This document shows, piece after piece, positions 34,929 through 43,587 of a stretch of 64,000 nt of DNA; positions within the stretch are counted from its first letter, which is position 1, and every line of letters begins with the position of its first letter. The stretch is from Natronomicrosphaera sp040876735. GTDB lineage: Bacteria > Planctomycetota > Phycisphaerae > Phycisphaerales > Phycisphaeraceae. The position numbers and the translations under genes were made by a program. The stretch is from the NCBI GenBank assembly GCA_040876735.1, contig JBBDPC010000070.1, forward strand, positions 41,819 to 105,818, written 5' to 3'. The notes under the pieces were generated by a model. That model did not search any database, had not been told where the DNA came from, and worked only from the letters and a program-made list of their open reading frames with translations.

Positions 34929-36659
34929 TCAGGTGGCTGAGAATCTTACCGGCGCGGAAGCGGTATGCCCAATCCCGTCGCGCACCAGGGCCATAGTGCT
35001 GGCCAGCCCCTGACGCATGACGTCAAGTTGCCAGATGTCCGGTCGATGGCCCGGGCCCCAGACCGCGACGTGCGCGTGCTCTGCCGATTGCCAGGCGACG
35101 GGCACGTCTCCTTCGCTGGTCCGGGCGTTCACCAGCACGTGGGCCGGGGCCGTCTGCCCCAGCGCCATGTAGACCTCGTCGCGCGGCAGCCATGCGGTTC
35201 GCCACGGCGACGCGAACCGCTGCGGATCGACCACATCCAACTCGCAAGCGAGCATCGGGTGGCGTGACGGGGGCCAGCCTGCCTCGCCGCCCCAGACCCA
35301 GTGCAACCCGATCCACTGACGATACGCCGGCCAATCCGCATAGGCGCCGATGCCGCAATGCACGACCGTCAACGGCTTGCCACTGTCGACCCATTCGCCG
35401 ATCAGCCGGCGCACGGTGTCGCTGGCTTTGGTTTGCGTGTGGTAGAGCAGCAGCATGTTGGCGTCGGCAAGGTCGGCGTCGTCCAGTTCCCGTTGCTCCG
35501 CCTGCACCAGCCGCGGCTCGGCGCCGATGGCCTTAAGCGCTTCCATCAAGCCATCGCGCCCACTGATGCCGGTCTCGGGGTCGACGTGGTGATCGTCCGC
35601 CAGCAGCGTCACCGGGCCGAATGGCTGCGGCTGCGCCGCCAGCGTGGCGGGATGCTGAAGCACCTCCAGCGGGGCGTAGTTCACCGGTGCCGGCGCGTGG
35701 GGGTCGATCGCCCGCTGCGTCCGCGCCGACTCGTGCGCCGCCCAGGCCATGCGCGTCGCCAGGGATGCCTGCTCCGCGTCGCAGCGGGTAGGCGTGTTGT
35801 CGCGCAGCGCCCGGGCCAGGTCGTCAACGAGGCCGGCGAACCCTTCGTGCGGCCGCGGATCGGGGGGAACTGTTTGCACCCCCTCCGCCGTGAGCAGATG
35901 CAACGCGCCATCGTCGATCTGCATCAGCCCGTGCTCGCCGCGCACCACCACCGGCGGACCCGCGGGCGCGTCGGGGCCGGTGATGAAGATCGCCTGCCGC
36001 TGCCGCGGATACTGCGCGAACACGACGGAGGCATTCTCGATCGCGTGCTGGTACCGCCGTTGCCCGGTGTGGTCCACGCCGGCCAGCACCGACTCCGGCT
36101 CGGCGTCGAAGAGGTAGTTGGCCATGTCGAACCAATGCACCGTCCACGAGAGCATGTCCCACCCGTCGCCCACGCGCGCTTCAAGCACCAGGTGCTCGCC
36201 CAGCACGCCCGCGGCGATCTGTTGGCGGGCCTGCTCGAAACCAGCGTTGTAACGGCGCTGGTGCGCGATCACCATCCGCACGCCCTTGTCCCGGCAGGCC
36301 GCCAGCATCTCGTCCACTTCGCTGCCGTCCAGCGCCATCGGCTTTTCGCACACGATGCCCTTCACCCCCGCCGCCACCGCCTCCAGCACCATCGGATGGT
36401 GCAGCGCCGGCCAGGTGCAGACGCTCACCACCTCCGGCACGCGTTTCGCATACAGCGCCTGCGTGGAAGCGAATAATCGATCGTCTGGCAGGCCGAACTT
36501 TTCGCCAAACGCGCGCAGGTTCTCCGCATTCGGATCTACACCGTACAACGCGACCCCCGGCCGGGCCTGGAGATAGCCCGCGGCATGGGCGTGGCCGATC
36601 GCCCACCCTTCCTTGCCTTCACTCGCTTTGCCGCACCCGATGACTGCTGCTGTTTTCAT
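34929..36659 (-). CDS. Gfo/Idh/MocA oxidoreductase fused to a ThuA-like domain
   Basis: 576-residue two-domain protein. Residues about 1-340 are a Gfo/Idh/MocA sugar oxidoreductase: Rossmann motif AAVIGCGKASEG (atypical GxGxxxxG), the VCEKPMAL strand with the cofactor-binding Lys, and VGDGWDMLSWTVHWFDMANYLF with the His/Asp pair. Residues about 360-576 resemble ThuA/trehalose-utilisation proteins of the class I GATase fold (VTLLADDHHVDPETG, LLLYHTQTKASDTVRRLI, LTVVHCGIGAYADW, HPMLACELDVVDPQRFASPW). ThuA proteins are linked to oxidation of disaccharides to 3-keto derivatives. A fusion couples oxidation with the ThuA step in one polypeptide. It lies 73 bp after the isomerase-like gene, and TTGACAAG in that gap could be a -35 box. 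Confidence 0.83.
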   Translation of the reverse strand: MKTAAVIGCGKASEGKEGWAIGHAHAAGYLQARPGVALYGVDPNAENLRAFGEKFGLPDDRLFASTQALYAKRVPEVVSVCTWPALHHPMVLEAVAAGVKGIVCEKPMALDGSEVDEMLAACRDKGVRMVIAHQRRYNAGFEQARQQIAAGVLGEHLVLEARVGDGWDMLSWTVHWFDMANYLFDAEPESVLAGVDHTGQRRYQHAIENASVVFAQYPRQRQAIFITGPDAPAGPPVVVRGEHGLMQIDDGALHLLTAEGVQTVPPDPRPHEGFAGLVDDLARALRDNTPTRCDAEQASLATRMAWAAHESARTQRAIDPHAPAPVNYAPLEVLQHPATLAAQPQPFGPVTLLADDHHVDPETGISGRDGLMEALKAIGAEPRLVQAEQRELDDADLADANMLLLYHTQTKASDTVRRLIGEWVDSGKPLTVVHCGIGAYADWPAYRQWIGLHWVWGGEAGWPPSRHPMLACELDVVDPQRFASPWRTAWLPRDEVYMALGQTAPAHVLVNARTSEGDVPVAWQSAEHAHVAVWGPGHRPDIWQLDVMRQGLASTMALVRDGIGHTASAPVRFSAT

Positions 36660-36732
36660 GTCATGCCTTGCTTGTCAAGTAGTTCATACGAAGCCCGCGG
36701 CCGGCTGTGTGGCGGGCAACTCCCGTCGCCGA

Positions 36733-37575
36733 TCAACCCCACCACGACCGCAGCCGGTCGGCCGACGCCTTGACCGCCTCGGCGCCGGCGATTTCCAGGG
36801 TGGTCGGCCCGTCATAGCCGCTGGCCTTGAGCGCCTCGGCGATCTCGCGGACGCCGACCACGCCGTCGCCGAGGGCGATCGTCGCCATGCCGCAGCCGTA
36901 GACCGTGCCGCGTTTGGGCTGCCAGGTTTTGTCCATGTCTTTCCAGTGCACGTGCCGGATGCGCGGGCCGAACGCGTCGATGTACGCCAGCGGATCGCCG
37001 CCGCCGAGCCAGAGGTTGCCGGTGTCCAGGTTCAAACCCACCGTCTCCTCTTCGCCGAGCTGGCCGAGCAGTTCGCCGGTGGCTTCGAGGCTGTCGGTGA
37101 CGATGCCGTGCGGTTCGAGCAGCAGCTCGATGCCCAGCGTTTTAGCCCACTGGATGGGCCAGTGCAGCTTCTCGCGGATGGTGAACAGGCGCTGGTCGTG
37201 CGTGAGGTTGTGGCCGAAGCTGGTTTTGGGATCGCCCTCGGTGGTGACGACCTGCCCGATGCCGAGGTGGTGGGCGAGGCGGATGGCCTTGATGATCTGC
37301 GGCGTGCCGTAGGTGGCGGGCGAGGCGGGGTCGAGCAGGTTGGCATGGGCGCAGACGGCGGTGAGCTGAATGCCGGTGTCGCCGACCATCCACCGCACCT
37401 CGTCGGGATGGCTGTCGAGGCTGACGCTGGCGGAGAAGCCGAACTCGACGCCCAGCGCCCCGCCGTCGTGGTTGTCGGTGAGGTCGGCATAGTCGAAGCC
37501 CATCTCACGAATGGCCTGAAACTGGCGGGCCATGGTGCTGAACGGTTCGATGAGGGCGAAGCAGCCGATCTTCAT
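36733..37575 (-). CDS. Sugar phosphate isomerase/epimerase-like TIM-barrel protein 1
   Basis: 280-residue xylose-isomerase-like TIM-barrel protein (AP endonuclease family 2 fold). Start MKIGCFALIEPF at 37575 is preferred, with GGAG 9 nt upstream. Candidate metal ligands are Glu in IELLLEPHG, Asp/His in VGLNLDTGN and IRHVHWKDM, and Glu in GPTTLEIAG near the C-terminus. Such proteins isomerise or epimerise keto-sugars or inositol derivatives and commonly pair with Gfo/Idh/MocA oxidoreductases, as here. Possible role in 3-keto-sugar metabolism (inference). It sits between the GH38 gene and the Gfo-ThuA fusion gene. Confidence 0.83.
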   Translation of the reverse strand: MKIGCFALIEPFSTMARQFQAIREMGFDYADLTDNHDGGALGVEFGFSASVSLDSHPDEVRWMVGDTGIQLTAVCAHANLLDPASPATYGTPQIIKAIRLAHHLGIGQVVTTEGDPKTSFGHNLTHDQRLFTIREKLHWPIQWAKTLGIELLLEPHGIVTDSLEATGELLGQLGEEETVGLNLDTGNLWLGGGDPLAYIDAFGPRIRHVHWKDMDKTWQPKRGTVYGCGMATIALGDGVVGVREIAEALKASGYDGPTTLEIAGAEAVKASADRLRSWWG

Positions 37576-37644
37576 GTCTGAGGGCTCCACAGAATATCTG
37601 ATGCGTGGGTCAGCTTGAAACACAATCAATCAACCGAGATCGCT

Positions 37645-40455
37645 CTAGCCTGCTTCAGCCTCGAGCATGATGCCGAGCGTGACAATCTGTCGCGGCCCGA
37701 CGGTGCATTGCACCGATCGTGCGTGGGCGCTTGGCGCAGGGGCGTTTTCATCAACGGCTTCGTTCAACTTCAGCCGACGGGCCAGGCGGACGTTGCGGTG
37801 CAGTGTGAGCGTTTCTTCCACCGCTTCGTCGCCGGGGTTCCACAGACGGACCACCATGTCACCTCCCTGCTCGGCTGGTTTGATCGTCGAGACCACCGCC
37901 CGGCCGGCGTGGTCGAGGAACGCCTGGTGCGGGTTGGCATCGCCTTCCAGCGCAGGGAAGCCCGAGGCCCGGGCGCCGCTTTGCCGGGTGACCACGCCCG
38001 TTTGCAGCACCGCCAGTTCTTCGAGTGCGGCGGTGCACGGCAGCCGGCCGGCGAAAGGCATCAGCGCGTAGTGATATTCGATGCCTCCCGGTTCCAATCC
38101 GTCGTGCTCGCCCTCGGTCGTCACCGTCCGACGGTACGAACGCAGCAGCGTTACCTGCATCGTCCGCCGGGTGTCGTCGCGCACGCCACCTTCGTGCAAC
38201 CCCTGTCCGCATATGAACGCCAGCCCCCGCTGGCCCGCGCCCACGGCCTGCAGGCCCAGGAACGGCTTTTCCGTAATCTCAGCCTCCTGCCAGTCGGCAG
38301 TCTCCGCATCCAGCGCAATCGCCCGCGCCACAAGATCGAACGGCTCGTGCGCCAGGTACGTCTTCGCCTCGCGTGCATCGGTCGGCAGCAGCAGTTGCAG
38401 GCGATGGTCTTCCGCGGTGTTGTCAACGGTGGTATGCACCTGCACCGTGCGGGCGTGACGGTGAAGCGTGACGACACTGCTGATGCGCAGCGCCACCTGT
38501 TCCTCCGCCGGCCGTTCGTGGTGCCAGTCATAGCGGGCCGGCACGTTCAACGTGACGGTCGAGCGGAAGCTCACCAGGTCCGGGCCGTTGTGTACGACAC
38601 TGACCTGGACCGGGCCTGCGTGGCTGAGGTGCTGCTCGTCGTTGAGCGCGTGGCCGTGGAACCAGCCATCGCCCAGTTCGCTGCGGTCTTCAAAGCTCAA
38701 CAGGTCGGTGTAGGTCTCGCCCGTCTGCTTGTCGGTGAGCGTGAGTGTGCCGTTGTCGGCGATGGCGATCGCAAGGTGCTCGTTGGCTGCGCTGGCAGGT
38801 CCGGTGCGCAGCGAGCCCATGCGCCGCACCGGCCGTTTGCTGGGCACGACGCGCAGGCTCGTGAATCCCATCGCCGGCAGGTCCACCGCCGCCGCCACGG
38901 TGTAGCGGACCATCGGGCCGTCACTCTGAAAGCACGGTTGGGCGTAGCGCGATCGCTCGTTGTGCATCGGCGTCATCGCCAGCCGCTGGTACGGCACCGC
39001 CTCGCCCGTCGCGGTCTCCAGCGTGAAGGACTTGATCGACTGCGAGCGGAAGCCCTCGGTGAACTGCGTGGGATAGTCCGGCGGCAGGTCGATGTCGAAC
39101 ACCATCACCTCCCGCCTGGCGCGCGGCAGCGGGTTGATCAGCGTCAGCGTGAACTCGTCGGCCGTGCGCCCCAGCTCCCGGCAGCCTTGCGTGAGCGCGC
39201 CGATCGCACGGTTGCGCAATTGCTCGCCGAGAATGCGGGCCTGGTCATAACGGTGCATCATGTCGCGATGCACCTGATCGATCGAGCAGCCGCAGATGCT
39301 GTCATGGGCGTGGTTCAACAGCACCTGTTCCCATGCCGTGCGCAGCAGCCGCGGCGGCACGTTCGCGCCGTGAAGACGGGCCACTGCCAGCAGGGGCTCG
39401 ACCCACTTCTCCAGCAGGTTCTGGCAGGCGTCGTTGGCCTGCTTCAGCCGAACGCGCGACGAGACGCAGTTGGGGATCAGCCACAGGTAGCCGCCGCCGG
39501 GGTCGCAACTGGGCTCGCGCAGCTCACCCTGGCGGATGGGCACGTCGCGGGCGGTGCGGCGGGCGTCTTCAAAGAACGCGGGCAGCGTCGAATGCTTCGC
39601 CAGCACGTCCGGCCGGGCCTCCTGGATCAGCCGCAGGTATCGCCCCACCTCTGTGGCGGGCATGATGTGATCCATCCAGTCCATCAGCGCCAGCGTCGAG
39701 CCGTTGGTCCGATCGCATTCGTGGCTGACGTAGTGCGCCAACTCCTTGCGGAACCACTGCTCCTGCACCGCCGTGCGCCGGGCCGGGTCGTCTCCGGCCT
39801 CACGGAGGGCCTGTTGATACCCGGGCATCTGCTCGAGGATAAAGGTGGGCTTTTCCAGCACCGCCCGCGGCAGGGCGAAGGCGCCGTAGCCCTGGGCATC
39901 CTGCAACTTGAAGGTGAACACCGTCGAACCGTCCGGCGCCTGCCAGTTGAAGAACATCGGCGTGGTGTGCTCGTTCGTGCCCCGGCCGACCACGCAGTCG
40001 CGATGGCCGAAGCCGGCGAAGATCTGCGACGGGTGGCCGAACATGTCGCAGGTAAAGCCCACCGGCATCGGCTCGACGCCCCACTCCCGGCAGATCGTCT
40101 GCCCCAGCAGCAAGTTCCGCACCAGCGCTTCGTCGCCGACGCAGAACAGGTCCGGCATGGTGAACCAGGGACCGATGAGTATACGCCCGGCACGAATCAG
40201 CTTCGCCAGTCGGTCGCGATGCTCCGGCCGAATCTCCAGATAGTCCTGCAGGACGCAGGTCTGCCCGTCAAGATGAAAGTACTTGAACGCGTCGTCCGTC
40301 TCCATCAGCTCCAGCACCTCGTCGATCAACTCGACCAGCAGCAGACGGAACTCCTGCAACGGGCGGTACCATTCGCGGTCCCAGTGCGTGCCGGAGAGGT
40401 AGTGCGCGCTGAAGGTGGCTTCTGTTTCGGCGATGGCGGTGTCGGTCTGGGTCAT
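37645..40455 (-). CDS. GH38-family alpha-mannosidase
   Basis: 936-residue cytoplasmic glycosidase. The GH38 signature is clear: SGTHWDREWYRPLQEFR (about residue 21; His and Asp bind zinc), the nucleophile Asp in FTCDMFGHPSQIF (about 137), and VLLNHAHDSICGCSIDQVH (about 365; third zinc ligand region). The helical domain (about 300-420) is followed by large beta-domains. GH38 enzymes remove alpha-mannosyl units with retention. The start at 40455 (MTQTD) is chosen by family alignment; an in-frame ATG at 40491 is an alternative. Neither has a good ribosome site. It is flanked on both sides by isomerase, oxidoreductase and PhyH genes on the same strand, pointing to mannose-containing glycans as substrate of this operon. 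Confidence 0.88.
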   Translation of the reverse strand: MTQTDTAIAETEATFSAHYLSGTHWDREWYRPLQEFRLLLVELIDEVLELMETDDAFKYFHLDGQTCVLQDYLEIRPEHRDRLAKLIRAGRILIGPWFTMPDLFCVGDEALVRNLLLGQTICREWGVEPMPVGFTCDMFGHPSQIFAGFGHRDCVVGRGTNEHTTPMFFNWQAPDGSTVFTFKLQDAQGYGAFALPRAVLEKPTFILEQMPGYQQALREAGDDPARRTAVQEQWFRKELAHYVSHECDRTNGSTLALMDWMDHIMPATEVGRYLRLIQEARPDVLAKHSTLPAFFEDARRTARDVPIRQGELREPSCDPGGGYLWLIPNCVSSRVRLKQANDACQNLLEKWVEPLLAVARLHGANVPPRLLRTAWEQVLLNHAHDSICGCSIDQVHRDMMHRYDQARILGEQLRNRAIGALTQGCRELGRTADEFTLTLINPLPRARREVMVFDIDLPPDYPTQFTEGFRSQSIKSFTLETATGEAVPYQRLAMTPMHNERSRYAQPCFQSDGPMVRYTVAAAVDLPAMGFTSLRVVPSKRPVRRMGSLRTGPASAANEHLAIAIADNGTLTLTDKQTGETYTDLLSFEDRSELGDGWFHGHALNDEQHLSHAGPVQVSVVHNGPDLVSFRSTVTLNVPARYDWHHERPAEEQVALRISSVVTLHRHARTVQVHTTVDNTAEDHRLQLLLPTDAREAKTYLAHEPFDLVARAIALDAETADWQEAEITEKPFLGLQAVGAGQRGLAFICGQGLHEGGVRDDTRRTMQVTLLRSYRRTVTTEGEHDGLEPGGIEYHYALMPFAGRLPCTAALEELAVLQTGVVTRQSGARASGFPALEGDANPHQAFLDHAGRAVVSTIKPAEQGGDMVVRLWNPGDEAVEETLTLHRNVRLARRLKLNEAVDENAPAPSAHARSVQCTVGPRQIVTLGIMLEAEAG

Positions 40456-40510
40456 GGTTGATATTCCGTCGGCAGCTCGGTCGTCTTTCATACTTTCACA
40501 TTCTGTACGA

Positions 40511-41578
40511 TCAGACCGGCGCGGCGACCGCGTGGCGCAGTTGCATGTAAGCCCGCGCCACGTGCAGGTCTTCCAACGCTTCGTCCTGATCGCACGGGGG
40601 CGGCGCCTCGCCACGGACGGCGGCAAGAAAGCGGCGGGCCTGCTCGCGCATCGCGTGCTCCCACGGAAGGGTTGGGATGAACCGGCCGGACTGGCCGTTG
40701 TCGTCTGCCTGATCGCGATACAGTTCCGCACGTCCGGGGGTGTTCAGCGCCATGGGCGCCGGCAGCTCGAGCTTGACGTACCCGTGCTCGAACGCGACCA
40801 GGATGGATTCCTCCCATGCCCGGGCCGAGCTGTAAGGTGACATTTCTAGCGTGCAGGTGACGCCCGACTGGCTGCGGCCGACAAGCAGGGTGTCCGCCTC
40901 GTCTACGAATACAAGTTGATAGCTCTCTGCGAGCAAGTGTCGCAGCAGGTTGATCTGGTGAATGTAGAAATTGATGAACGCCAGGTAATGCGCCCAGGCC
41001 TGCTCGTCCATGTCTGCAGCGGGCGGGTCGTCAGGCAGTTGGCACACCGGTTCGTCGCTCTGGATCAGATCGAAAAAGCCGTTGCGGACCCAATCGCCCT
41101 TGGGCATGGTGATGCGGACGTAGCGCATCGCACCGACCGTACGGCTTTCCTTCAAGGCCTCGATCTGCTGTTTCGCCCAGACGGTGGCCGGGTCGCAGCG
41201 CTTGTGGTAGCCGACCATGACAAACGTGTTGTACCGGTGTGCGGCGTCGACGATCTGCCGGGCGACGTCGATGTTGCCCGCGAGCGGTTTTTCGGCAAAC
41301 ACCGGCAGGCCGGCGCGGAGCAGGTCGGGGAGGATCTGCCCGTGGCGCGCGAACGGCTGGCTGGCGACAAGCCCGTCGAGCGATTCGTTGGTAAGCATCT
41401 GCTCGTGTGATTCGTACAGGCGGGTGATGCCATACTTGGTCGCGACGCGTCGGGCGAGCTTGGGCCGAATCTCCGCCAGGGCGACGACCTCGCATTCGGG
41501 GAGCGTGGCATAATTGCGCAGGTGCGCCCCCTGCCCCATGGTGCCTGCGCCGACAAATCCAATTCGCACCGGCTTCAT
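40511..41578 (-). CDS. Gfo/Idh/MocA-family oxidoreductase
   Basis: 355-residue NAD(P)-dependent sugar oxidoreductase. The Rossmann motif GFVGAGTMGQGAHLRNY (about residue 8), VFAEKPLAGN with the conserved Lys (about 95) and a GYHKRCDPATVWAKQ segment are typical. The C-terminal alpha/beta domain has FINFYIHQINLLRHLL, where the His is the usual catalytic residue. Start ATG 41578 has GGAG 8 nt upstream. It lies 49 bp after the isomerase-like gene at 41628 and directly before the GH38 gene, so the set is likely cotranscribed. Substrate unknown; a released monosaccharide or keto-glycoside is likely. Confidence 0.87.
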   Translation of the reverse strand: MKPVRIGFVGAGTMGQGAHLRNYATLPECEVVALAEIRPKLARRVATKYGITRLYESHEQMLTNESLDGLVASQPFARHGQILPDLLRAGLPVFAEKPLAGNIDVARQIVDAAHRYNTFVMVGYHKRCDPATVWAKQQIEALKESRTVGAMRYVRITMPKGDWVRNGFFDLIQSDEPVCQLPDDPPAADMDEQAWAHYLAFINFYIHQINLLRHLLAESYQLVFVDEADTLLVGRSQSGVTCTLEMSPYSSARAWEESILVAFEHGYVKLELPAPMALNTPGRAELYRDQADDNGQSGRFIPTLPWEHAMREQARRFLAAVRGEAPPPCDQDEALEDLHVARAYMQLRHAVAAPV

Positions 41579-41627
41579 ACGTTCATCTCCATGTGGATTG
41601 GCGCCATCCAACGCCGAGACTCGCCGA

Positions 41628-42455
41628 TCAGTCATCGCACAGCGGGAGCATGCTCTGGTACATTTGCCGGGCGGCCTGCTCGGCGGGCAGGTTCCAGAGC
41701 GCCTCGTTGAACATTTCAATGGAGAAGTACCCTTCGTAGCCGTGTGCTTCGATGCGGCCGAGGAGACCGGGCAAATCGAGATGCCCTTGCCCGGGCAGGA
41801 CGCGGTCGCTGTTGCAGTCGCTCAATTCCGCGGGCTTGTCGCGCATGTCGTCGACGTGAACGTGCCGGATCATGGCGACGGTATCGGCCGTGAGCTGTTC
41901 GAGTTTGGAGGGTGTGCAGTGGTAGTGAGCCGGGTCGAAGAGCACGCCCACGTTGTCCGCGCCGCTGCGTCGGGCGATCTCGGCGGCCGTGCGCACCGAT
42001 TTCACCAGCGGCGACCAGTTGAACTCGATGCAGACCGTGACGCCGGTGGGCTTGATTCGATCGGCGATCTCGGCGAAGGCTTCGGCGTAGCGGCCAAGCA
42101 CATCGCCGTTGCGTTCCGCGTCGGACGGGCCATCCGTGCCGACGACCATCGTGGTCGCGCCGAGCGCCGCAAGCAACTCGGCGTTGGCGATGACGTCGTC
42201 GTTGGCCGTGGCTCGCGACGCCGTGTCGCCGAACGCGTGGACGCTGCCCTGAAAGCCGCCGATGCACGTCAGCTCCCGCTCGTCGAGCAACTGCTTCACC
42301 TGCGCCGCACTGCCTCCCTTGGCCAGAGATGCCTTGACATGGGGCAGACAGAACTCGACGTTCCGGAAGCCGGCCGCGCGGTAGGCGTCAAGCATCTGCG
42401 GCAGACTCTTGTGACGCGTTGAAACGGAGTTAATGGCCAACTGCGAACGTTTCAT
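41628..42455 (-). CDS. Sugar phosphate isomerase/epimerase-like TIM-barrel protein 2
   Basis: 275-residue AP-endonuclease-2/xylose-isomerase-like TIM barrel. Candidate metal ligands are Glu in VTVCIEFNWSP (about 155), Asp/His in GVLFDPAHYHC (about 183) and IRHVHVDDMRD (about 213), and Glu in GYFSIEMFN (about 255). This is the usual ligand series of hydroxypyruvate-isomerase- and inosose-dehydratase-like enzymes. Start ATG 42455 is preceded by a weak AAAGAG. It stands between a PhyH gene upstream and the Gfo/Idh/MocA gene downstream. It is only distantly similar to the isomerase-like protein encoded at 36733, so the two probably act on different intermediates. Confidence 0.84.
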   Translation of the reverse strand: MKRSQLAINSVSTRHKSLPQMLDAYRAAGFRNVEFCLPHVKASLAKGGSAAQVKQLLDERELTCIGGFQGSVHAFGDTASRATANDDVIANAELLAALGATTMVVGTDGPSDAERNGDVLGRYAEAFAEIADRIKPTGVTVCIEFNWSPLVKSVRTAAEIARRSGADNVGVLFDPAHYHCTPSKLEQLTADTVAMIRHVHVDDMRDKPAELSDCNSDRVLPGQGHLDLPGLLGRIEAHGYEGYFSIEMFNEALWNLPAEQAARQMYQSMLPLCDD

Positions 42456-42528
42456 ACGAACTCTTTCTCAAGTGGCGACACCAGGTCACGAAGGACAGGG
42501 CAGCCCCGCCGCGCTTTCCTCTTCCAGA

Positions 42529-43365
42529 TCAGGCGTTGGCCACAGGCGACCGTTGCGGGAATGTCATCCGCAACTGTCGCTGGCGCGCGGGATCAGCGCT
42601 GCGCGGGCGCAGGCCCTGGTAGGCGTAGCGTGCGGCCGTCACGGGATAAGTATCGGGGCCGGCCCAGATGCCGATCACGTTGCGGCGGTGGATGTCCGAG
42701 CGGTTGGCGCCGCCGCCGTGGATGATGTTGACGTGGAACAGCACCGCCGAGCCAGCCGGGCAGGTCACCGTGACACGCCGCTGGTCTGCGGGCAGGTCGC
42801 GTTCGGCGATTTCCCGGTCGGCGTCGGTGACCGCCTCGTGGGGAACCCGGTGGGTGCCGGGCAGCACGACGGTCGCCCCGTTCGCTTCGGTCATGTCATC
42901 GAGGCAGAGCATGGCCGTGATCAGGTTCGGGGTCGAGTGCTGGAGATAGGGCAAGTCGCGGTGCCAGCGGAACACGCTGCTGACGCGCGGCGCCTTGACG
43001 ATGCACTTGTAGTTGTGAAAGTGAAATTCGCTGGAGTCGAACAACGCCTGAAGAACATCGAGCAGCGGCTCGTACGCGATCAGTTCGGCGAACTCGGGAT
43101 CGAACAGGGGCAGTTCCATGATGTTGCGGACGGCGTTGCCGACCTGCTCAACGTTCTGATCGTTGTACTCCGGCTGTTGCTGGATGTAGTCCCGTTCAAG
43201 CTCGACATGACCGCGGAGCGACTGAGGCAGCGCCTCCGGGTCGGCGGTGATGCGATCGAGCCGGTCACGCAGGGCCGCGAGCGTCGAGACATCGAGCACG
43301 TCCTCGACGAGCAGATAACCATCCCGCTGATAGTCTGCTTTCCACTGGGCTGGGTCGTGGTGCAT
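42529..43365 (-). CDS. Phytanoyl-CoA dioxygenase (PhyH) family protein 2
   Basis: 278-residue Fe(II)/2-oxoglutarate-type oxygenase. HxD is in FRWHRDLPYLQ (about residue 133), the distal His in VNIIHGGGANRSD (about 218) and the 2-oxoglutarate Arg probably in DIHRRNVIG. N-terminal YQRDGYLLVEDVLD and VVLPGTHRVPHE are standard PhyH features. Start ATG 43365 has AAGGA upstream. It opens the second half of the minus-strand run after the LamG/barrel gene and a 222-bp gap. It is clearly a different subfamily from the PhyH protein encoded at 34005. Substrate unknown. Confidence 0.86.
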   Translation of the reverse strand: MHHDPAQWKADYQRDGYLLVEDVLDVSTLAALRDRLDRITADPEALPQSLRGHVELERDYIQQQPEYNDQNVEQVGNAVRNIMELPLFDPEFAELIAYEPLLDVLQALFDSSEFHFHNYKCIVKAPRVSSVFRWHRDLPYLQHSTPNLITAMLCLDDMTEANGATVVLPGTHRVPHEAVTDADREIAERDLPADQRRVTVTCPAGSAVLFHVNIIHGGGANRSDIHRRNVIGIWAGPDTYPVTAARYAYQGLRPRSADPARQRQLRMTFPQRSPVANA

Positions 43366-43482
43366 GTCGTGGTTCCTTCACATTCAATGGTCATGCGCGG
43401 ATGAATCTTTTCCATGATTCCGCGATTGCCGTCCGATTCTCGAAGCACGTCATGTTGTGTTTGAATTCTCGTCTGCGAATCG

Positions 43483-43504
43483 TTGGCAAGCCATACCTTG
43501 TCAA
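43483..43504. promoter_or_regulatory. Inverted repeat in the gap upstream of the PhyH gene
   Basis: TTGGCAAG-N6-CTTGTCAA (7 of 8 pairs) lies in the 222-bp gap 43366-43587. On the minus strand the downstream arm reads TTGACAAG, which could be a -35 element for the PhyH operon. The rest of the gap shows no gene or clear structure. Confidence 0.35.
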
Positions 43505-43587
43505 CAGGTTTCCTGATGCGACAGTCCAGGTCGAAGTCGACCGGCGCTTCCCCATGGGATGCTTCAGGTGTGGAAGGTGTCTGCCCC

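Noticed and set aside
36660..36732. TTGACAAG before the Gfo-ThuA gene as a copy of the 43-bp promoter element
   Set aside because: Only the -35-like octamer matches; the second block ATTATTYTYAAAGTWGTAC is absent.
37615..40461. Open frame of 948 codons on the plus strand
   Set aside because: It is antisense to the unmistakable GH38 gene; composition and lack of motifs mark it as a shadow frame.
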